From Amylibacter sp. (lineage in GTDB: Bacteria; Pseudomonadota; Alphaproteobacteria; Rhodobacterales; Rhodobacteraceae): 64,000 nucleotides of DNA. The DNA is taken from contig JAJFHZ010000030.1 of the NCBI GenBank assembly GCA_021775355.1, positions 56,365 through 120,364 of the forward strand. Direction: 5' to 3'. This document shows, piece after piece, positions 1-9,401 of this stretch. The notes under the pieces are model-generated. The model had not been told where the DNA came from and made no database searches. It saw nothing but the letters and a program-made list of their open reading frames with translations. Made by a program: the position numbers and the translations under genes. Positions within the stretch are counted from its first letter, which is position 1. Each line of letters starts with the position of its first letter.

Positions 1-2
1 TT

Positions 3-821
3 TCCACCCCGATAGGGGCTGCGCGTGATATAACACTGCGGGCTTTGGATATTCTGGCGGTGGCAGATATTATTGCGGCGGAAGACACGCGGAACACCCG
101 CAAATTGATGGATATTCACGGGGTTGCGCTGGGTGGGCGCAAGTTGATTTCCTATCATGATCATAATGGTCATGAAAGGCGCCCCTATTTGCTGGAAGCG
201 TTGGAGGCGGGCAAATCCGTGGCCCTTGTCTCAGATGCGGGAACGCCGCTTTTGGCTGATCCCGGTTATCATCTGGCGCAATATGTGCGTGATGCGGGGC
301 ATAAGGTTGCAACCGCACCGGGGGCATCAGCACTATTGGCGGCCCTTTGTGTGGCTGGACAACCGACCGACAAGTTTTTCTTTGCGGGATTTGCACCGCA
401 TAAAACCAAGGCACGGTTCGATTATTTCAATAGTCTGCACGATGTACCGTCAACGTTGGTTTTTTACGAGTCGCCGAAACGGCTGGCAAAAAGTCTGGCT
501 GACATGGTACGTGCATATGGTGGTGTGCGTGCAGCTACAGTCTGCCGCGAGTTGACCAAAAAGTTTGAAGAGGCACGTCCGGGGACATTGCAGGAGCTTG
601 CAGATCATTATGCGCAAGCGGATACCCCGAAGGGTGAAGTTGTGATTGTACTTGGTCCGCCGGTTAAAAGAGAAGTTACGCAGGACGATATTGATCAGGC
701 GCTGTTAACTGTTTTGAAAGACTTTAAGGTCAAAGATGCAGCTAGGCTTGTATCCGAACAAATAGGTATATCACGCAATCAAGCTTATGAACGGGCTTTG
801 GAGTTGAAGAAAGATGGTTGA
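3..821 (+). CDS. rsmI: 16S rRNA (cytidine1402-2'-O)-methyltransferase, 5' truncated by window edge
   Basis: This enzyme 2'-O-methylates C1402 of 16S rRNA in the ribosomal decoding centre using SAM. The frame is open from base 3 and already reads TPIG...DITLRALDIL, the family's N-terminal substrate/SAM loop, so only a few codons lie outside the window. Further family marks are AAEDTRNTRKL, VSDAGTPLLADPGY, APGASALLAAL, FFAGFAP and YESPKRL, followed by the C-terminal helical part that ends in ALELKKDG. The next gene, yraN, overlaps its last 8 bases, which implies translational coupling in an rsmI-yraN operon typical of Proteobacteria. No internal damage is seen. Confidence 0.95.
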   Translation, partial: STPIGAARDITLRALDILAVADIIAAEDTRNTRKLMDIHGVALGGRKLISYHDHNGHERRPYLLEALEAGKSVALVSDAGTPLLADPGYHLAQYVRDAGHKVATAPGASALLAALCVAGQPTDKFFFAGFAPHKTKARFDYFNSLHDVPSTLVFYESPKRLAKSLADMVRAYGGVRAATVCRELTKKFEEARPGTLQELADHYAQADTPKGEVVIVLGPPVKREVTQDDIDQALLTVLKDFKVKDAARLVSEQIGISRNQAYERALELKKDG

Positions 822-1164
822 ACAGACGTCTTTTCACAAGGGTATTGCGGCAGAAAATATTGTTGCAAATCATTATATACGTGCAGGACATCTGATAAAA
901 GCAAAACGGATGAAAACACCTTATGGTGAAGTTGACCTTGTGATGGAAAAGCAGAATCAATGGGTATTTGTCGAAGTGAAATGCAGCAAAACTATTGCGC
1001 GGGCAGCCATACGTATCACGCGACGCCAAATAGACCGTATTCACGCGGCCGCTGAAGCCTATTTGGCAAAGCTTGGCTTGTTGGGCTTGGTTGATTGTCG
1101 GTTTGATGCGGCATTTGTAGATGCAAACGGGCGAATTGAAATTGTGGAAAACGCATTCATTTAA
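814..1164 (+). CDS. yraN: YraN family (UPF0102) nuclease-fold protein
   Basis: A 116-residue protein with the YraN core: the GEVDLVMEKQNQWVFVEVK stretch at about residues 36-54 supplies the Asp and the ExK of a restriction-endonuclease-like active site, and an N-terminal helix carries AAENIVANHY. The family is widespread; its true substrate is not firmly established, although Holliday-junction-type nuclease folds are its structural relatives. It overlaps rsmI by 8 bases and is followed after 79 bases by gshB. The length is normal for the family. The family call is secure and the function is open. Confidence 0.9.
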   Translation: MVEQTSFHKGIAAENIVANHYIRAGHLIKAKRMKTPYGEVDLVMEKQNQWVFVEVKCSKTIARAAIRITRRQIDRIHAAAEAYLAKLGLLGLVDCRFDAAFVDANGRIEIVENAFI

Positions 1165-1243
1165 TCGTGAAATGCAAAAGTTGGATTGCAAGTCGGAACA
1201 CTCTGGTTCATTTAGGAAGGGTTCTAAATAATCAGGTGATTAC

Positions 1244-2188
1244 ATGTCCCTTAAAGTAGCCTTTCAAATGGATCCGATCGGTCCGATTGACATCAATGCA
1301 GACAGCACATTCAGAATAGCAGAAGAGGCTCAGGCCAGAGGTCATGAGTTATTCTATTATACGCCCGATAAGCTGGCCTATCAGCAGGGGCGTGTGACAG
1401 CTAAAGGCTGGCCTTTGACCGTACGCCGTGAGATCGGCAATCATTTTGCGCTGGGAGATTACCAAGAAGTTGATCTAAGCACACAAGACGTGGTCTGGCT
1501 GCGTCAAGACCCGCCCTTTGATATGGGTTATATCACAACAACGCATATACTGGATATGATTCATCCCGGGACAATGGTGGTAAATGACCCGACTTGGGTG
1601 CGTAACTACCCTGAAAAATTATTGGTTCTGCAATTCCCAGATTTGACGCCACCGACCACGATTGCCCGCGATCTGGAAACGCTACAGGCATTCAAAGCCG
1701 AACATGGCGATATTATCTTGAAACCATTATACGGCAACGGTGGCGCAGGTGTTTTCCGGCTTGATCCCAATGATCGGAACTTCGGCTCGCTCTATGAGCT
1801 TTTTACCGGGATCAATCGCGAGCCATTGATTGCACAGAAATTTCTGTCCGATGTCAGCAAAGGCGACAAACGTGTGATCATTATCGACGGCGAACCTGTT
1901 GGTGCCATTAACCGCGTGCCTGCTGAGGGTGAAACACGATCCAACATGCATGTTGGTGGGCGACCCGAAAAGGTGGAAATGGATGCGCGTGATCTGGAGA
2001 TTTGCGCACGTATCGGCCCGCTTTTACGCGAAAAGGGCCAGATTTTTGTGGGCATCGATGTAATCGGCGGTAACCTGACCGAGATTAACGTGACCTCGCC
2101 CACGGGCATTCAGGAATTGGAACGGTTTGATGGTATAAACGTGGCTGAAAAAATCTGGACTGCGATTGAAGCGCGGCGGGCGGGCTGA
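1244..2188 (+). CDS. gshB: glutathione synthetase
   Basis: This ATP-grasp ligase joins gamma-glutamylcysteine and glycine in the second step of cytosolic glutathione synthesis. The 314 residues match the usual bacterial length. The start [15 protein letters not shown] is typical of the family. ATP-grasp elements are [14 protein letters not shown] near residue 160, [17 protein letters not shown] near 210, and the metal/ATP-binding [21 protein letters not shown] near 268-288. The stop codon shares a base with the start of the following hydrolase (2188), so the two are probably co-transcribed. No gshA is present in the window. Confidence 0.96.
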   Translation: MSLKVAFQMDPIGPIDINADSTFRIAEEAQARGHELFYYTPDKLAYQQGRVTAKGWPLTVRREIGNHFALGDYQEVDLSTQDVVWLRQDPPFDMGYITTTHILDMIHPGTMVVNDPTWVRNYPEKLLVLQFPDLTPPTTIARDLETLQAFKAEHGDIILKPLYGNGGAGVFRLDPNDRNFGSLYELFTGINREPLIAQKFLSDVSKGDKRVIIIDGEPVGAINRVPAEGETRSNMHVGGRPEKVEMDARDLEICARIGPLLREKGQIFVGIDVIGGNLTEINVTSPTGIQELERFDGINVAEKIWTAIEARRAG

Positions 2189-3111
2189 TGTCACTACGGT
2201 TTAAAATAGTTTCATTATCTTCGAAGCTATTTTTCAAACCGGCCCTTGCGCGTATCCGCAATTTGCAACGGTTGCGAAGCTACCTCGATTTTGTGACCAA
2301 GCTGAATGGCATCAACCCAAAAGGGGCGGTTTACGAAAAAAGCGTAGTTTCCCACAATGGTCAAACGGTTCCGGTGGTTTGGGCAAGCCTTGCCGAGCCT
2401 TCACAATCGCAGGTGCTTTTATATATCCACGGTGGTGGTTTTATTTTTGGTAGTGCCGACACACACAAGCATCTGGCGGCCGACATTGTAGGGCAACTTG
2501 GAATAAAGGCGGTTTTGCCAAATTACAGGCTGGCACCCGAACATATTTTCCCAAAGGGCTTCGATGATGTTGTGACCAGTTATCAAGCTTTGTTGGAAAT
2601 GGGCTATCAGGGGCATAATATTATCATCGGGGGTGACAGCGCAGGCGGTAATCTAACCTTTGCGCTGTTGGCCCATATCAAGGCGAATAAGTTGCCGATG
2701 CCGGCCTGTGCATTCACGTTTGCAGCCTTGACCGATATGACAAATACAGCGGAAAGCATTCTAGAAAATGCATCTAAAGATTGCGTTTTGGCGGCCGGCC
2801 GCTTTGATGAAATGGCCAGAGTTTATGCCCCGGGTCAGGATGTGAAATCACCCTACCTTTCGCCCATATTTGCTGATCTTAAAGGGATTCCACCGGTTTT
2901 GATGCAAGCTTCAGAAGGTGAGATGCTTATCGATGACAGCCGCACCATGTTAAAAGTGTTAACGGATCAGGGTGTGGATGCGCGGTTAAGTGTTTTCGGC
3001 AATAGCTTTCACGTATTTCAAATTCTGCGCGGCCTTGTGCCTGAAGCGGATCAGGCGATTTGTGAAGTGGTCGGATTTATCAAAGATCACATGCCAGAGG
3101 CTAAGCGATAA
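2188..3111 (+). CDS. alpha/beta hydrolase of the hormone-sensitive lipase (HSL) family
   Basis: A 307-residue cytosolic esterase/lipase-like enzyme. The oxyanion-hole motif HGGGF lies at residues 81-85, and the nucleophile elbow GDSAG at 149-153 places the catalytic serine at about 151. An acidic residue in EMLIDDSR and a histidine in NSFHVFQIL complete a plausible triad. The HGGGF signature assigns it to the HSL (family IV) esterases rather than classic lipases. It follows gshB with start and stop touching. Its 3' end overlaps the convergent comM gene by 25 bases. The natural substrate cannot be read from the sequence. Confidence 0.85.
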   Translation: MSLRFKIVSLSSKLFFKPALARIRNLQRLRSYLDFVTKLNGINPKGAVYEKSVVSHNGQTVPVVWASLAEPSQSQVLLYIHGGGFIFGSADTHKHLAADIVGQLGIKAVLPNYRLAPEHIFPKGFDDVVTSYQALLEMGYQGHNIIIGGDSAGGNLTFALLAHIKANKLPMPACAFTFAALTDMTNTAESILENASKDCVLAAGRFDEMARVYAPGQDVKSPYLSPIFADLKGIPPVLMQASEGEMLIDDSRTMLKVLTDQGVDARLSVFGNSFHVFQILRGLVPEADQAICEVVGFIKDHMPEAKR

Positions 3112-4601
3112 CTTAACGCCTCGGCTATATGGGGTTTGCGCACGCTATCGTGGGCGTCCAAATCGGCAATTGTGCGGGCCACACGCAAAACCCGGTGATA
3201 GCCGCGCGCGGTCAGCTTGAATTTTTCGGCGGCTTTTTCCAGCAGAGCTAAACCTTCGGGATCAGGGGTTGCCACCGCTTCCAGTATTTCCCCTTCGGCA
3301 TCGGTGTTCAAAGAAGCATCCGTGACATCATTATACCGCTCGGCCTGTATTTGACGTGCCTGCAAAACCCGTTTTGCGATTTGCGCACTGTTTTCCCTGT
3401 GTGATGTATCTGCACCCGCTAAATCCTGCATAGTGACGGGCGGTACTTCTACACGCAGATCAAAACGATCCATCAACGGGCCGGATATACGCCCCAGATA
3501 GTCCTGCCCGCATATGGGTACGCGCGCACAAGCGCGTTCCGGGTCGGCCAGATAGCCGCAGCGGCAGGGATTGGCAGCACTGACCAGCATGAATTTGCAT
3601 GGGTATTTCACATGCGCATTGGCGCGTGAAATTATCACCGTGCCGTTTTCAACAGGTTGGCGCAGGGTTTCCAGCACTTGGCGGGAAAATTCCGGCAACT
3701 CGTCCAGAAATAAAACGCCATTATGCGCCAACGATATTTCCCCCGGTTTCGCCCCGCGCCCGCCACCGACAATTGCTGCCATAGAAGCGGTGTGATGCGG
3801 GTCGCGAAAAGGCCGGGTTTTGGAAATACCGCCCTCAGATAGCAACCCCGCAAGGGAATGGATCATCGAGGTCTCAAGGGCTTCTTGTGCACCCAACACA
3901 GGAAGAATACCGGGCATACGTGACGCCATCATTGATTTGCCCGATCCGGGCGAGCCGACCATAAACAGGTGATGCCGCCCGGCCGCGGCAATTTCCATCG
4001 CGCGTTTGGCGCGTTCCTGTCCCTTTACGTCTGCCAAATCGCGCTCTGCGCTTTCCTTGACCACTTCGCCCGGTTCGGCGGACTTCAACACCTGCTTGCC
4101 ATTAAAGTGGTTCATCATCTGCAACAGATTTGCCGGTGCAATCACGTTAACCGACCCGACCCATGCGGCTTCTGCACCGCATTCTTTGGGGCAGATCAAA
4201 TCACAAGATGCTTCGGCGGCGGCCAATGCTGCGGGCAACGCACCAATGACGGGGATCAATTTGCCGTCCAATGACAATTCACCCAAGGCCACTTGACGGG
4301 CCACCTCATCACTGGGAATGACTTCCATTGCGGCCAGTAACGACAGTGCAATCGGCAGGTCGAAATGTGAACCTTCTTTGGGCAGATCGGCGGGGGACAG
4401 GTTAACCGTGATACGTTTGGACGGCAGGGCCAAAGCCATGGACGTCAACGCCGCACGCACGCGTTCTTTGGCTTCCGATACGGCTTTATCGGGCAGGCCC
4501 ACGATATTGAACGCAGGCAGTCCCGGGGCCAAGGAGCATTGCACTTCGATCAATCTGGCTTCGACCCCCAAAAAAGCTACCGTATAGGCGCGCGCAACCA
4601 T
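3087..4601 (-). CDS. comM: YifB/ComM family Mg-chelatase-like AAA+ ATPase
   Basis: A 504-residue protein with an N-terminal Lon-protease-like domain (about 1-170), a P-loop GSPGSGKS at 216-223, Walker B LFLDE at about 297-301 and the C-terminal ComM domain. A cysteine-rich insertion, NPCRCGYLADPERACARVPIC, looks metal-binding. In naturally competent bacteria ComM is a branch-migration helicase that helps integrate transformed DNA; in others the role is unproven. It lies convergent to the hydrolase gene and overlaps it. The start is ATG at 4601. Family identity is certain; a role in transformation here is only inferred. Confidence 0.93.
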   Translation of the reverse strand: MVARAYTVAFLGVEARLIEVQCSLAPGLPAFNIVGLPDKAVSEAKERVRAALTSMALALPSKRITVNLSPADLPKEGSHFDLPIALSLLAAMEVIPSDEVARQVALGELSLDGKLIPVIGALPAALAAAEASCDLICPKECGAEAAWVGSVNVIAPANLLQMMNHFNGKQVLKSAEPGEVVKESAERDLADVKGQERAKRAMEIAAAGRHHLFMVGSPGSGKSMMASRMPGILPVLGAQEALETSMIHSLAGLLSEGGISKTRPFRDPHHTASMAAIVGGGRGAKPGEISLAHNGVLFLDELPEFSRQVLETLRQPVENGTVIISRANAHVKYPCKFMLVSAANPCRCGYLADPERACARVPICGQDYLGRISGPLMDRFDLRVEVPPVTMQDLAGADTSHRENSAQIAKRVLQARQIQAERYNDVTDASLNTDAEGEILEAVATPDPEGLALLEKAAEKFKLTARGYHRVLRVARTIADLDAHDSVRKPHIAEALSYRLASGM

Positions 4602-4647
4602 GTCCGAACTCCGCGTTAAGATTGGTTAACGGTAGGAGCGGATTGGT

Positions 4648-5517
4648 TTATTTTTGGTAAATTTCCATGAAACCATCCCAAGCTGCAGCATCTGCCACAG
4701 TCTTGTCCCTGCAAAATGGGTTGCAGAAGCCGAATATGTGACCATCCAGTTCAAGATAATCCGTCACGGGATCGCCTGAATAGGGGCAGTTTGCGTTTTC
4801 AGATGGGCCTGTATCTACGGCCACCGCCGATAAGCGCGCAGGGCCGGGCCACGCCCCTTCTGGCAGATCATTATCGTAGCCCGGCTGGATGTAGTTTTCG
4901 GCCAAACCCATTGCGCGCCAACGGCGAAAGGACGGATCGTTCAGGTGGGTTTGGATATAAGCATCCGACACGGCATTTCTGGGTAAATTGAACGTGGCAA
5001 ACCGTGTGGCAACGGGGGCATAGAAAACATCTGCAATCGTGTATGCGCCAAACAACCACGGGCCGTTTGTGCCGTATTTTTCGCGGGCCAATGCCCATAG
5101 ATGTTCAATGCGCGATGTATCTTTCAGCACTGCATCGCTTGGCTTAAAGTCGGGGTAATTGCGACGCAGGTTCATCGTGCAATCATTGCGAAGATTGGTG
5201 AACGAAGAGTGCATTTCAGCCACCAGATTGCGCGCCATTGCACGCGCTGCATGATCATTAGGCCACATGCCTGCATCGGGGTGCCGTTCGCTCAAGGTTT
5301 CGGCCATCGCGATTGTGTCTTGCACGACGATGCCGTCAAATTTCATGGTGGGCACCAGTCGGGCAGGTGCGAAATTTTTCAGCATATTTGTGAAGTCGTC
5401 GCTAAACATCCGTGCGGAATGCACTTTGACGGGCAGGTTGAATTTTTCGAATAACAGCCAGCCGCGCAGCGACCAGCTGGAATAGGTGCGATCACCAATA
5501 GCTAGTTCATAAGTCAT
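4648..5517 (-). CDS. glutathione S-transferase family protein with C-terminal cysteine motif
   Basis: A 289-residue protein with a thioredoxin-fold GST N-domain (ELAIGDRTYSSWSLRGWLLFEKF) and an all-helical C-domain (WLFGAYTIADVFYAPVATRF). The start is placed at 5517 (MTYELAIGD); an in-frame ATG at 5556 would add 13 residues unlike the family. After the GST fold comes a tail of about 50 residues with CPYSG...FGFCNPFC, a C...CxxxC pattern resembling small YHS/TRASH-type metal-binding modules. GSTs of this kind conjugate or reduce with glutathione, but the substrate is unknown. The tail suggests metal or redox sensing, which is inference. Confidence 0.85.
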   Translation of the reverse strand: MTYELAIGDRTYSSWSLRGWLLFEKFNLPVKVHSARMFSDDFTNMLKNFAPARLVPTMKFDGIVVQDTIAMAETLSERHPDAGMWPNDHAARAMARNLVAEMHSSFTNLRNDCTMNLRRNYPDFKPSDAVLKDTSRIEHLWALAREKYGTNGPWLFGAYTIADVFYAPVATRFATFNLPRNAVSDAYIQTHLNDPSFRRWRAMGLAENYIQPGYDNDLPEGAWPGPARLSAVAVDTGPSENANCPYSGDPVTDYLELDGHIFGFCNPFCRDKTVADAAAWDGFMEIYQK

Positions 5518-5574
5518 GGCGCCAGTATGGGGGGCTTTCGGAAAAATGCAAAACATGTTTCGTGATACGGTTGA

Positions 5575-6153
5575 TCAAGGTTTGTGATTAACCCCTGAAA
5601 TGCGCCATGCATCACCTAAGTGGTCGATGCGTGTGACCGATAAGTTGTCGATGTGAAAACTGTTGGCGGCTTTTGCCGTCATGCCACCTGCCATTTGGAT
5701 TTGGGACAGGATAACGCCGTAATGGGCCACGATGATGATATCGCGGGCTTTATGCGTGTGGCAAAGATCATTAACCTCGGTGATCACGCGGGCGCAAACC
5801 TCATTCCAGCTTTCGCCATTTGGGGCTTTTATATCCCCCGGGGCATCCCAGAATGAGCGGATTTCGTCTGGGTGGGTGGTGGAAATATCATCAAAACTGC
5901 GATCTTCCCAATCGCCGAAATGAAATTCGCGCAGGCCTTGGCGCGGTGATAAATGTTCGCGGGTGCCAACGATGGCGTGGGCGGTTGTCACACAACGTGT
6001 CAGATCAGATGATACCACAAGGGCATCTTGGGGTAGATGCGCATCCAGCCGCGCGATCTGATCAGTGTCAGACAGATCAGCGGGTGCATCTGTCCAGCCT
6101 ATCATGGTTTTTTTATGTGTAGGGCCGTGGCGCACCCACCAGAAACGGGTCAT
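5575..6153 (-). CDS. histidine phosphatase family protein (possible alpha-ribazole phosphatase)
   Basis: A 192-residue phosphoglycerate-mutase-fold phosphatase. The phospho-accepting histidine sits in VRHGPT at residues 7-12, an arginine/glutamate region follows in REFHFGDWE, and the second catalytic histidine is in IIVAHYG near 143. It overlaps the cobinamide kinase gene cobU by 4 bases, and that pairing suggests a CobC-like role, removing phosphate from alpha-ribazole-5'-phosphate in B12 assembly. Histidine phosphatases are promiscuous and often misnamed, so no symbol is given. Confidence 0.8.
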   Translation of the reverse strand: MTRFWWVRHGPTHKKTMIGWTDAPADLSDTDQIARLDAHLPQDALVVSSDLTRCVTTAHAIVGTREHLSPRQGLREFHFGDWEDRSFDDISTTHPDEIRSFWDAPGDIKAPNGESWNEVCARVITEVNDLCHTHKARDIIIVAHYGVILSQIQMAGGMTAKAANSFHIDNLSVTRIDHLGDAWRISGVNHKP

Positions 6154-6686
6154 TGCGGTAACTGCCCTTTTAGGGCCAGCGGCAGGCCTGCAGTGACAAG
6201 GACAACCAGATCGGCAATCGCGGCCAGTTGTTGGTTGAGCTCACCTTGTTGTTGACGGAACGCGCGGGCCATTATGTTGTCTGGCACTACACCTTGGCCG
6301 ACTTCATTGGTGACGACGATAATAGAACCGCGAAATTCTTTTAGGCTGGCAAATAACTGGGCTTTTACTGTCGTTAAATCGTGTTCACCCAATAGAATAT
6401 TGGACAACCAGAGCGTTGCACAATCCAGTAGCACCACGTTAGATGCGTCAATTTCGCGCAAAGCATTCCACGGGGCAAGGGGTTCTTCGTAGCTATCCCA
6501 ATTCGCCCCGCGCTGGGTTTTATGTTTGGCGATCTTTGCCGCCATTTCATCGTCAAACGCCTGTGCCGTTGCGATATATGCGCGTGGGCGGTCGCATGAT
6601 ACTATCAGGTTTTCGGCAAAACGGGATTTGCCGGATACCGCACCACCGATGACCAGCGTTAATTTCGGCAATGTAATTTTCTTCAC
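6150..6686 (-). CDS. cobU: bifunctional adenosylcobinamide kinase / adenosylcobinamide-phosphate guanylyltransferase
   Basis: CobU (CobP) phosphorylates adenosylcobinamide and then adds GMP in the nucleotide-loop assembly of B12. The P-loop GGAVSGKS is at the N-terminus, followed by RAYIATAQAFDDEM, the guanylylated-histidine region in KHKTQRG, VTNEVGQGVVP and the C-terminal LPLALKG. Length is about 178 residues with the GTG at 6686, which has a GGGGA sequence upstream; a GTG at 6707 is also in frame but lacks a ribosome site. It is coupled to the downstream phosphatase. Other cobalamin genes are not in the window. Confidence 0.92.
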   Translation of the reverse strand: MKKITLPKLTLVIGGAVSGKSRFAENLIVSCDRPRAYIATAQAFDDEMAAKIAKHKTQRGANWDSYEEPLAPWNALREIDASNVVLLDCATLWLSNILLGEHDLTTVKAQLFASLKEFRGSIIVVTNEVGQGVVPDNIMARAFRQQQGELNQQLAAIADLVVLVTAGLPLALKGQLPQ

Positions 6687-6767
6687 AACCGCGTGTCCCC
6701 TATTCACATTTGCTGAATTATTAAGTCAGATAGATGAAAATAACCAGAGTGATGGTTGGAGGATGTT

Positions 6768-7652
6768 ATGTCTATAAACATAGAACCAAACAAGACGATT
6801 ACAAAAACCGCGATGAAGGCAGAGTTGCTGGACGCGGAAACTGAATATGCGCTGGCGGTTGCGTGGCGCGATAACCGTGATGAGGTGGCTTTGCACCGTT
6901 TGATCACTGCCTACATGCGTTTGGCCGTATCTATGGCCATGAAATTCAAGCGCTATTCTGTGTCACAACAGGATCTGATACAAGAAGCGGGCGTTGGCCT
7001 GATGAAAGCAGCTGAAAAATTCGACCCGGACAGAGGTTTTCGCTTTTCAACCTATGCACAATGGTGGATCAAGGCTGCAATGCAGGAATTTGTCATGCGC
7101 AATTGGTCAATGGTGCGTACAGGTACGACAACGTCGCAAAAGTCGCTGTTCTTTAATTTGAAGCGGGTTCAGGCCAAGATTGAACGCGAAGCGCAGAAAG
7201 CCGGTGAAACGTTAAGTCTGGCTGAGAAAGATGCGTTGATTGCAGAAGAAATTGGCGTGCCGCTGCGCGATGTTGAAATGATGCAAGGGCGTATGTCCGG
7301 CGGGGATTTTTCGCTGAACGCGCCGCAATCTTCTGATGAAGACACCCGTGAATGGGTGGATAGTTTAGAGGATACCGGCCCGCAATCCGCCGAAGTGGTG
7401 GAGCGTGAGCAGGATTTGATGACCATGCGCGGCTGGATCAATAAGGCAATGGATGTGCTTAATGAACGCGAAAAATATGTCATTTCCCAACGCAAGTTGG
7501 TGGATGAGGTGCGTACATTGGAAAGCATTGGACAAGAACTGAGCCTGTCGAAAGAACGGGTGCGCCAGATTGAAGCGGCAGCTTTGGATAAACTGCGCAA
7601 GCGGTTAGAAAAAGATGTGGGCAAAGCGGTACGGATATTGGTTGACGCCTAA
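6768..7652 (+). CDS. rpoH: RNA polymerase sigma-32 (heat-shock) factor
   Basis: A sigma-70 family factor of 294 residues with the RpoH layout. Region 2 includes HRLITAYMRLAVSMAMKF, DLIQEAGVGLMKAAEKFDPDRGFRFSTYA and QWWIKAAMQEFVMRNWSMVR. The linker holds a QKSLFFNLKR motif characteristic of RpoH, and region 4 ends with LSKERVRQIEAAALDKLRKRL. RpoH directs transcription of chaperone and protease genes. The start is the ATG at 6768, seven to nine bases after GGAGGA (6758-6763); an upstream TTG at 6756 is less likely. Rhodobacterales often carry two RpoH proteins, and this could be either. Confidence 0.94.
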   Translation: MSINIEPNKTITKTAMKAELLDAETEYALAVAWRDNRDEVALHRLITAYMRLAVSMAMKFKRYSVSQQDLIQEAGVGLMKAAEKFDPDRGFRFSTYAQWWIKAAMQEFVMRNWSMVRTGTTTSQKSLFFNLKRVQAKIEREAQKAGETLSLAEKDALIAEEIGVPLRDVEMMQGRMSGGDFSLNAPQSSDEDTREWVDSLEDTGPQSAEVVEREQDLMTMRGWINKAMDVLNEREKYVISQRKLVDEVRTLESIGQELSLSKERVRQIEAAALDKLRKRLEKDVGKAVRILVDA

Positions 7653-7718
7653 TCTTGTACGCTTGCACCCAGCGGTTCGCGGCTTTACATGTGTTCCAAG
7701 TGAAATTGGAGTAGTGCC

Positions 7719-8930
7719 ATGCACATGTTGGCTGGTCGTAAAATCCTACTGATTATAGGCGGTGGTATTGCGGCCTATAAAAGTCTTGATTTAATCCGTC
7801 GTTTGCGTGAACGCGGGGCATCTGTGGTGCCGGTTTTAACCAAAGGCGGGGCGGAGTTCGTTACGCCATTGTCTGTGGCGGCCCTTGCAGGGGGAAAACT
7901 GTACCGTGATCTGTTCGATTTAGGTGATGAGGCCGAAATGGGTCATATTCAGTTATCGCGTGCAGCTGACCTAATTGTCGTAGCCCCTGCGACTGCTGAC
8001 TTGATGAGCAAGATGGCAAATGGGCAGGCCAATGATCTGGCGACTACGCTGTTGCTGGCCACCGATAAGCGCGTGTTGATCGCACCCGCGATGAATGTAC
8101 GGATGTGGGAACATGCGGCGACAAAACGGAATGCAAAAAAGTTGAAACAGGACGGTATTTTATTTGTCGGACCTGACAAGGGCGATATGGCTTGTGGTGA
8201 ATACGGGCCGGGGCGTATGGCAGAGCCTTTGGCGATTGTGGCAGCCGTCGAAGACGCTTTGTTGAACGGCCCTCTGAAAAGCCGCCATATTCTGGTGACG
8301 TCCGGCCCGACCCATGAACCGATTGATCCTGTACGTTATATTGCCAACCGATCGTCCGGTGCGCAAGGCAGTGCAATTGCTAATGCATTGGCAGCCTTGG
8401 GGGCCAAGGTTACGTTTGTGACAGGACCTGCACGGGCAAAGATGCCGACGGGCTGTACGATTGTACCTGTTGAAACCGCAGATGAAATGTTGGCAGCGGT
8501 ACATGACGCATTGCCTGCAGATGCGGCCGTGTTTGCGGCTGCGGTTGCCGATTGGAAAGTGACAAGCGCATCTGACAAAAAGATCAAGAAAACAAAATCC
8601 GCCAAACTGCCGATTCTGGAATTTGCTGAAAACTCCGACATTCTGCGCACAATATCAAATATGGGCAAAGATCGCCCGCAACTGGTTGTTGGCTTTGCCG
8701 CTGAAACCGATGATGTACTGGAAAATGCCACTGCAAAACGTAAACGCAAGGGGTGCGATTGGATCGTGGCCAATGATGTATCGCCTGAAACCGGTATCAT
8801 GGGCGGTGTAGAAAACGATGTGACGCTGATAACGTCGGATGCTGCAGAAAACTGGCCGCGGATGAGCAAAGACGCGGTTGCACATAGGTTGGCAGAAAAA
8901 ATTGCCGATACATTGGGACAGGATAAATAA
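7719..8930 (+). CDS. coaBC: bifunctional phosphopantothenoylcysteine decarboxylase / phosphopantothenate-cysteine ligase
   Basis: A 403-residue fusion for two coenzyme A steps. The N-terminal flavoprotein CoaC half (about 1-190) has IIGGGIAAYKSLDLIRRL, ADLIVVAPATADLMSKMANG, PAMNVRMWEHAATKRN and GEYGPGRMAEP. The C-terminal CoaB half begins with HILVTSGPTHEPIDPVRYI and NRSSGAQGSAIA and has the AAVADWKV lysine motif. The next gene, dut, begins one base after the stop codon, a conserved coaBC-dut arrangement. There is no sign of damage. Confidence 0.97.
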   Translation: MHMLAGRKILLIIGGGIAAYKSLDLIRRLRERGASVVPVLTKGGAEFVTPLSVAALAGGKLYRDLFDLGDEAEMGHIQLSRAADLIVVAPATADLMSKMANGQANDLATTLLLATDKRVLIAPAMNVRMWEHAATKRNAKKLKQDGILFVGPDKGDMACGEYGPGRMAEPLAIVAAVEDALLNGPLKSRHILVTSGPTHEPIDPVRYIANRSSGAQGSAIANALAALGAKVTFVTGPARAKMPTGCTIVPVETADEMLAAVHDALPADAAVFAAAVADWKVTSASDKKIKKTKSAKLPILEFAENSDILRTISNMGKDRPQLVVGFAAETDDVLENATAKRKRKGCDWIVANDVSPETGIMGGVENDVTLITSDAAENWPRMSKDAVAHRLAEKIADTLGQDK

Positions 8931-9401
8931 ATGGCAAATATTAAAGTAAGTATCATGCGCGTCGCTGGATCGGATACGGGTATTACTCTGCCTGCGTATG
9001 AAACGATTGGTGCTGTCGGCATGGATCTGCGGGCGAATTTCAAGAATGATTTGCGCGTATCGGGTATTACGCTGCAAGCGGGTCAGCGGGCACTTATCCC
9101 CACGGGGCTGGCAATTGCTTTGCCCAATGGATATGAGGCGCAAATTCGCCCGCGTTCCGGTTTGGCTCTGAAAAAAGGCGTGTCGATTGTTAACAGCCCC
9201 GGTACAATTGACTGGGATTACCGCGGTGAGATCAGTATTGTGATTATCAACCACGGTGCTGGGCCGTTTGATATTAATCACGGCGACCGTATCGCGCAAA
9301 TGGTGTTCGCACCTGTGACACGCGCGATGTTTCTGGTTGTCGACAAGCTGGATGATACCACGCGTGGGACGGGTGGTTACGGGTCTACGGGTCAGGGCTA
9401 G
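8931..9401 (+). CDS. dut: deoxyuridine 5'-triphosphate nucleotidohydrolase (dUTPase)
   Basis: Trimeric dUTPase of 156 residues, hydrolysing dUTP to dUMP to keep uracil out of DNA and supply thymidylate synthesis. All five family motifs are visible in order: [32 protein letters not shown] and the C-terminal [10 protein letters not shown] that closes over the nucleotide. The ATG abuts the coaBC stop codon and the stop abuts the next ATG at 9402, so coaBC-dut-moeB-like form a tightly packed operon. Confidence 0.97.
   Translation: MANIKVSIMRVAGSDTGITLPAYETIGAVGMDLRANFKNDLRVSGITLQAGQRALIPTGLAIALPNGYEAQIRPRSGLALKKGVSIVNSPGTIDWDYRGEISIVIINHGAGPFDINHGDRIAQMVFAPVTRAMFLVVDKLDDTTRGTGGYGSTGQG

Noticed and set aside
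8336..9043. Minus-strand open frame of 235 codons over coaBC/dut
   Set aside because: Antisense shadow of conserved genes; low-complexity Ser/Ala-rich translation.
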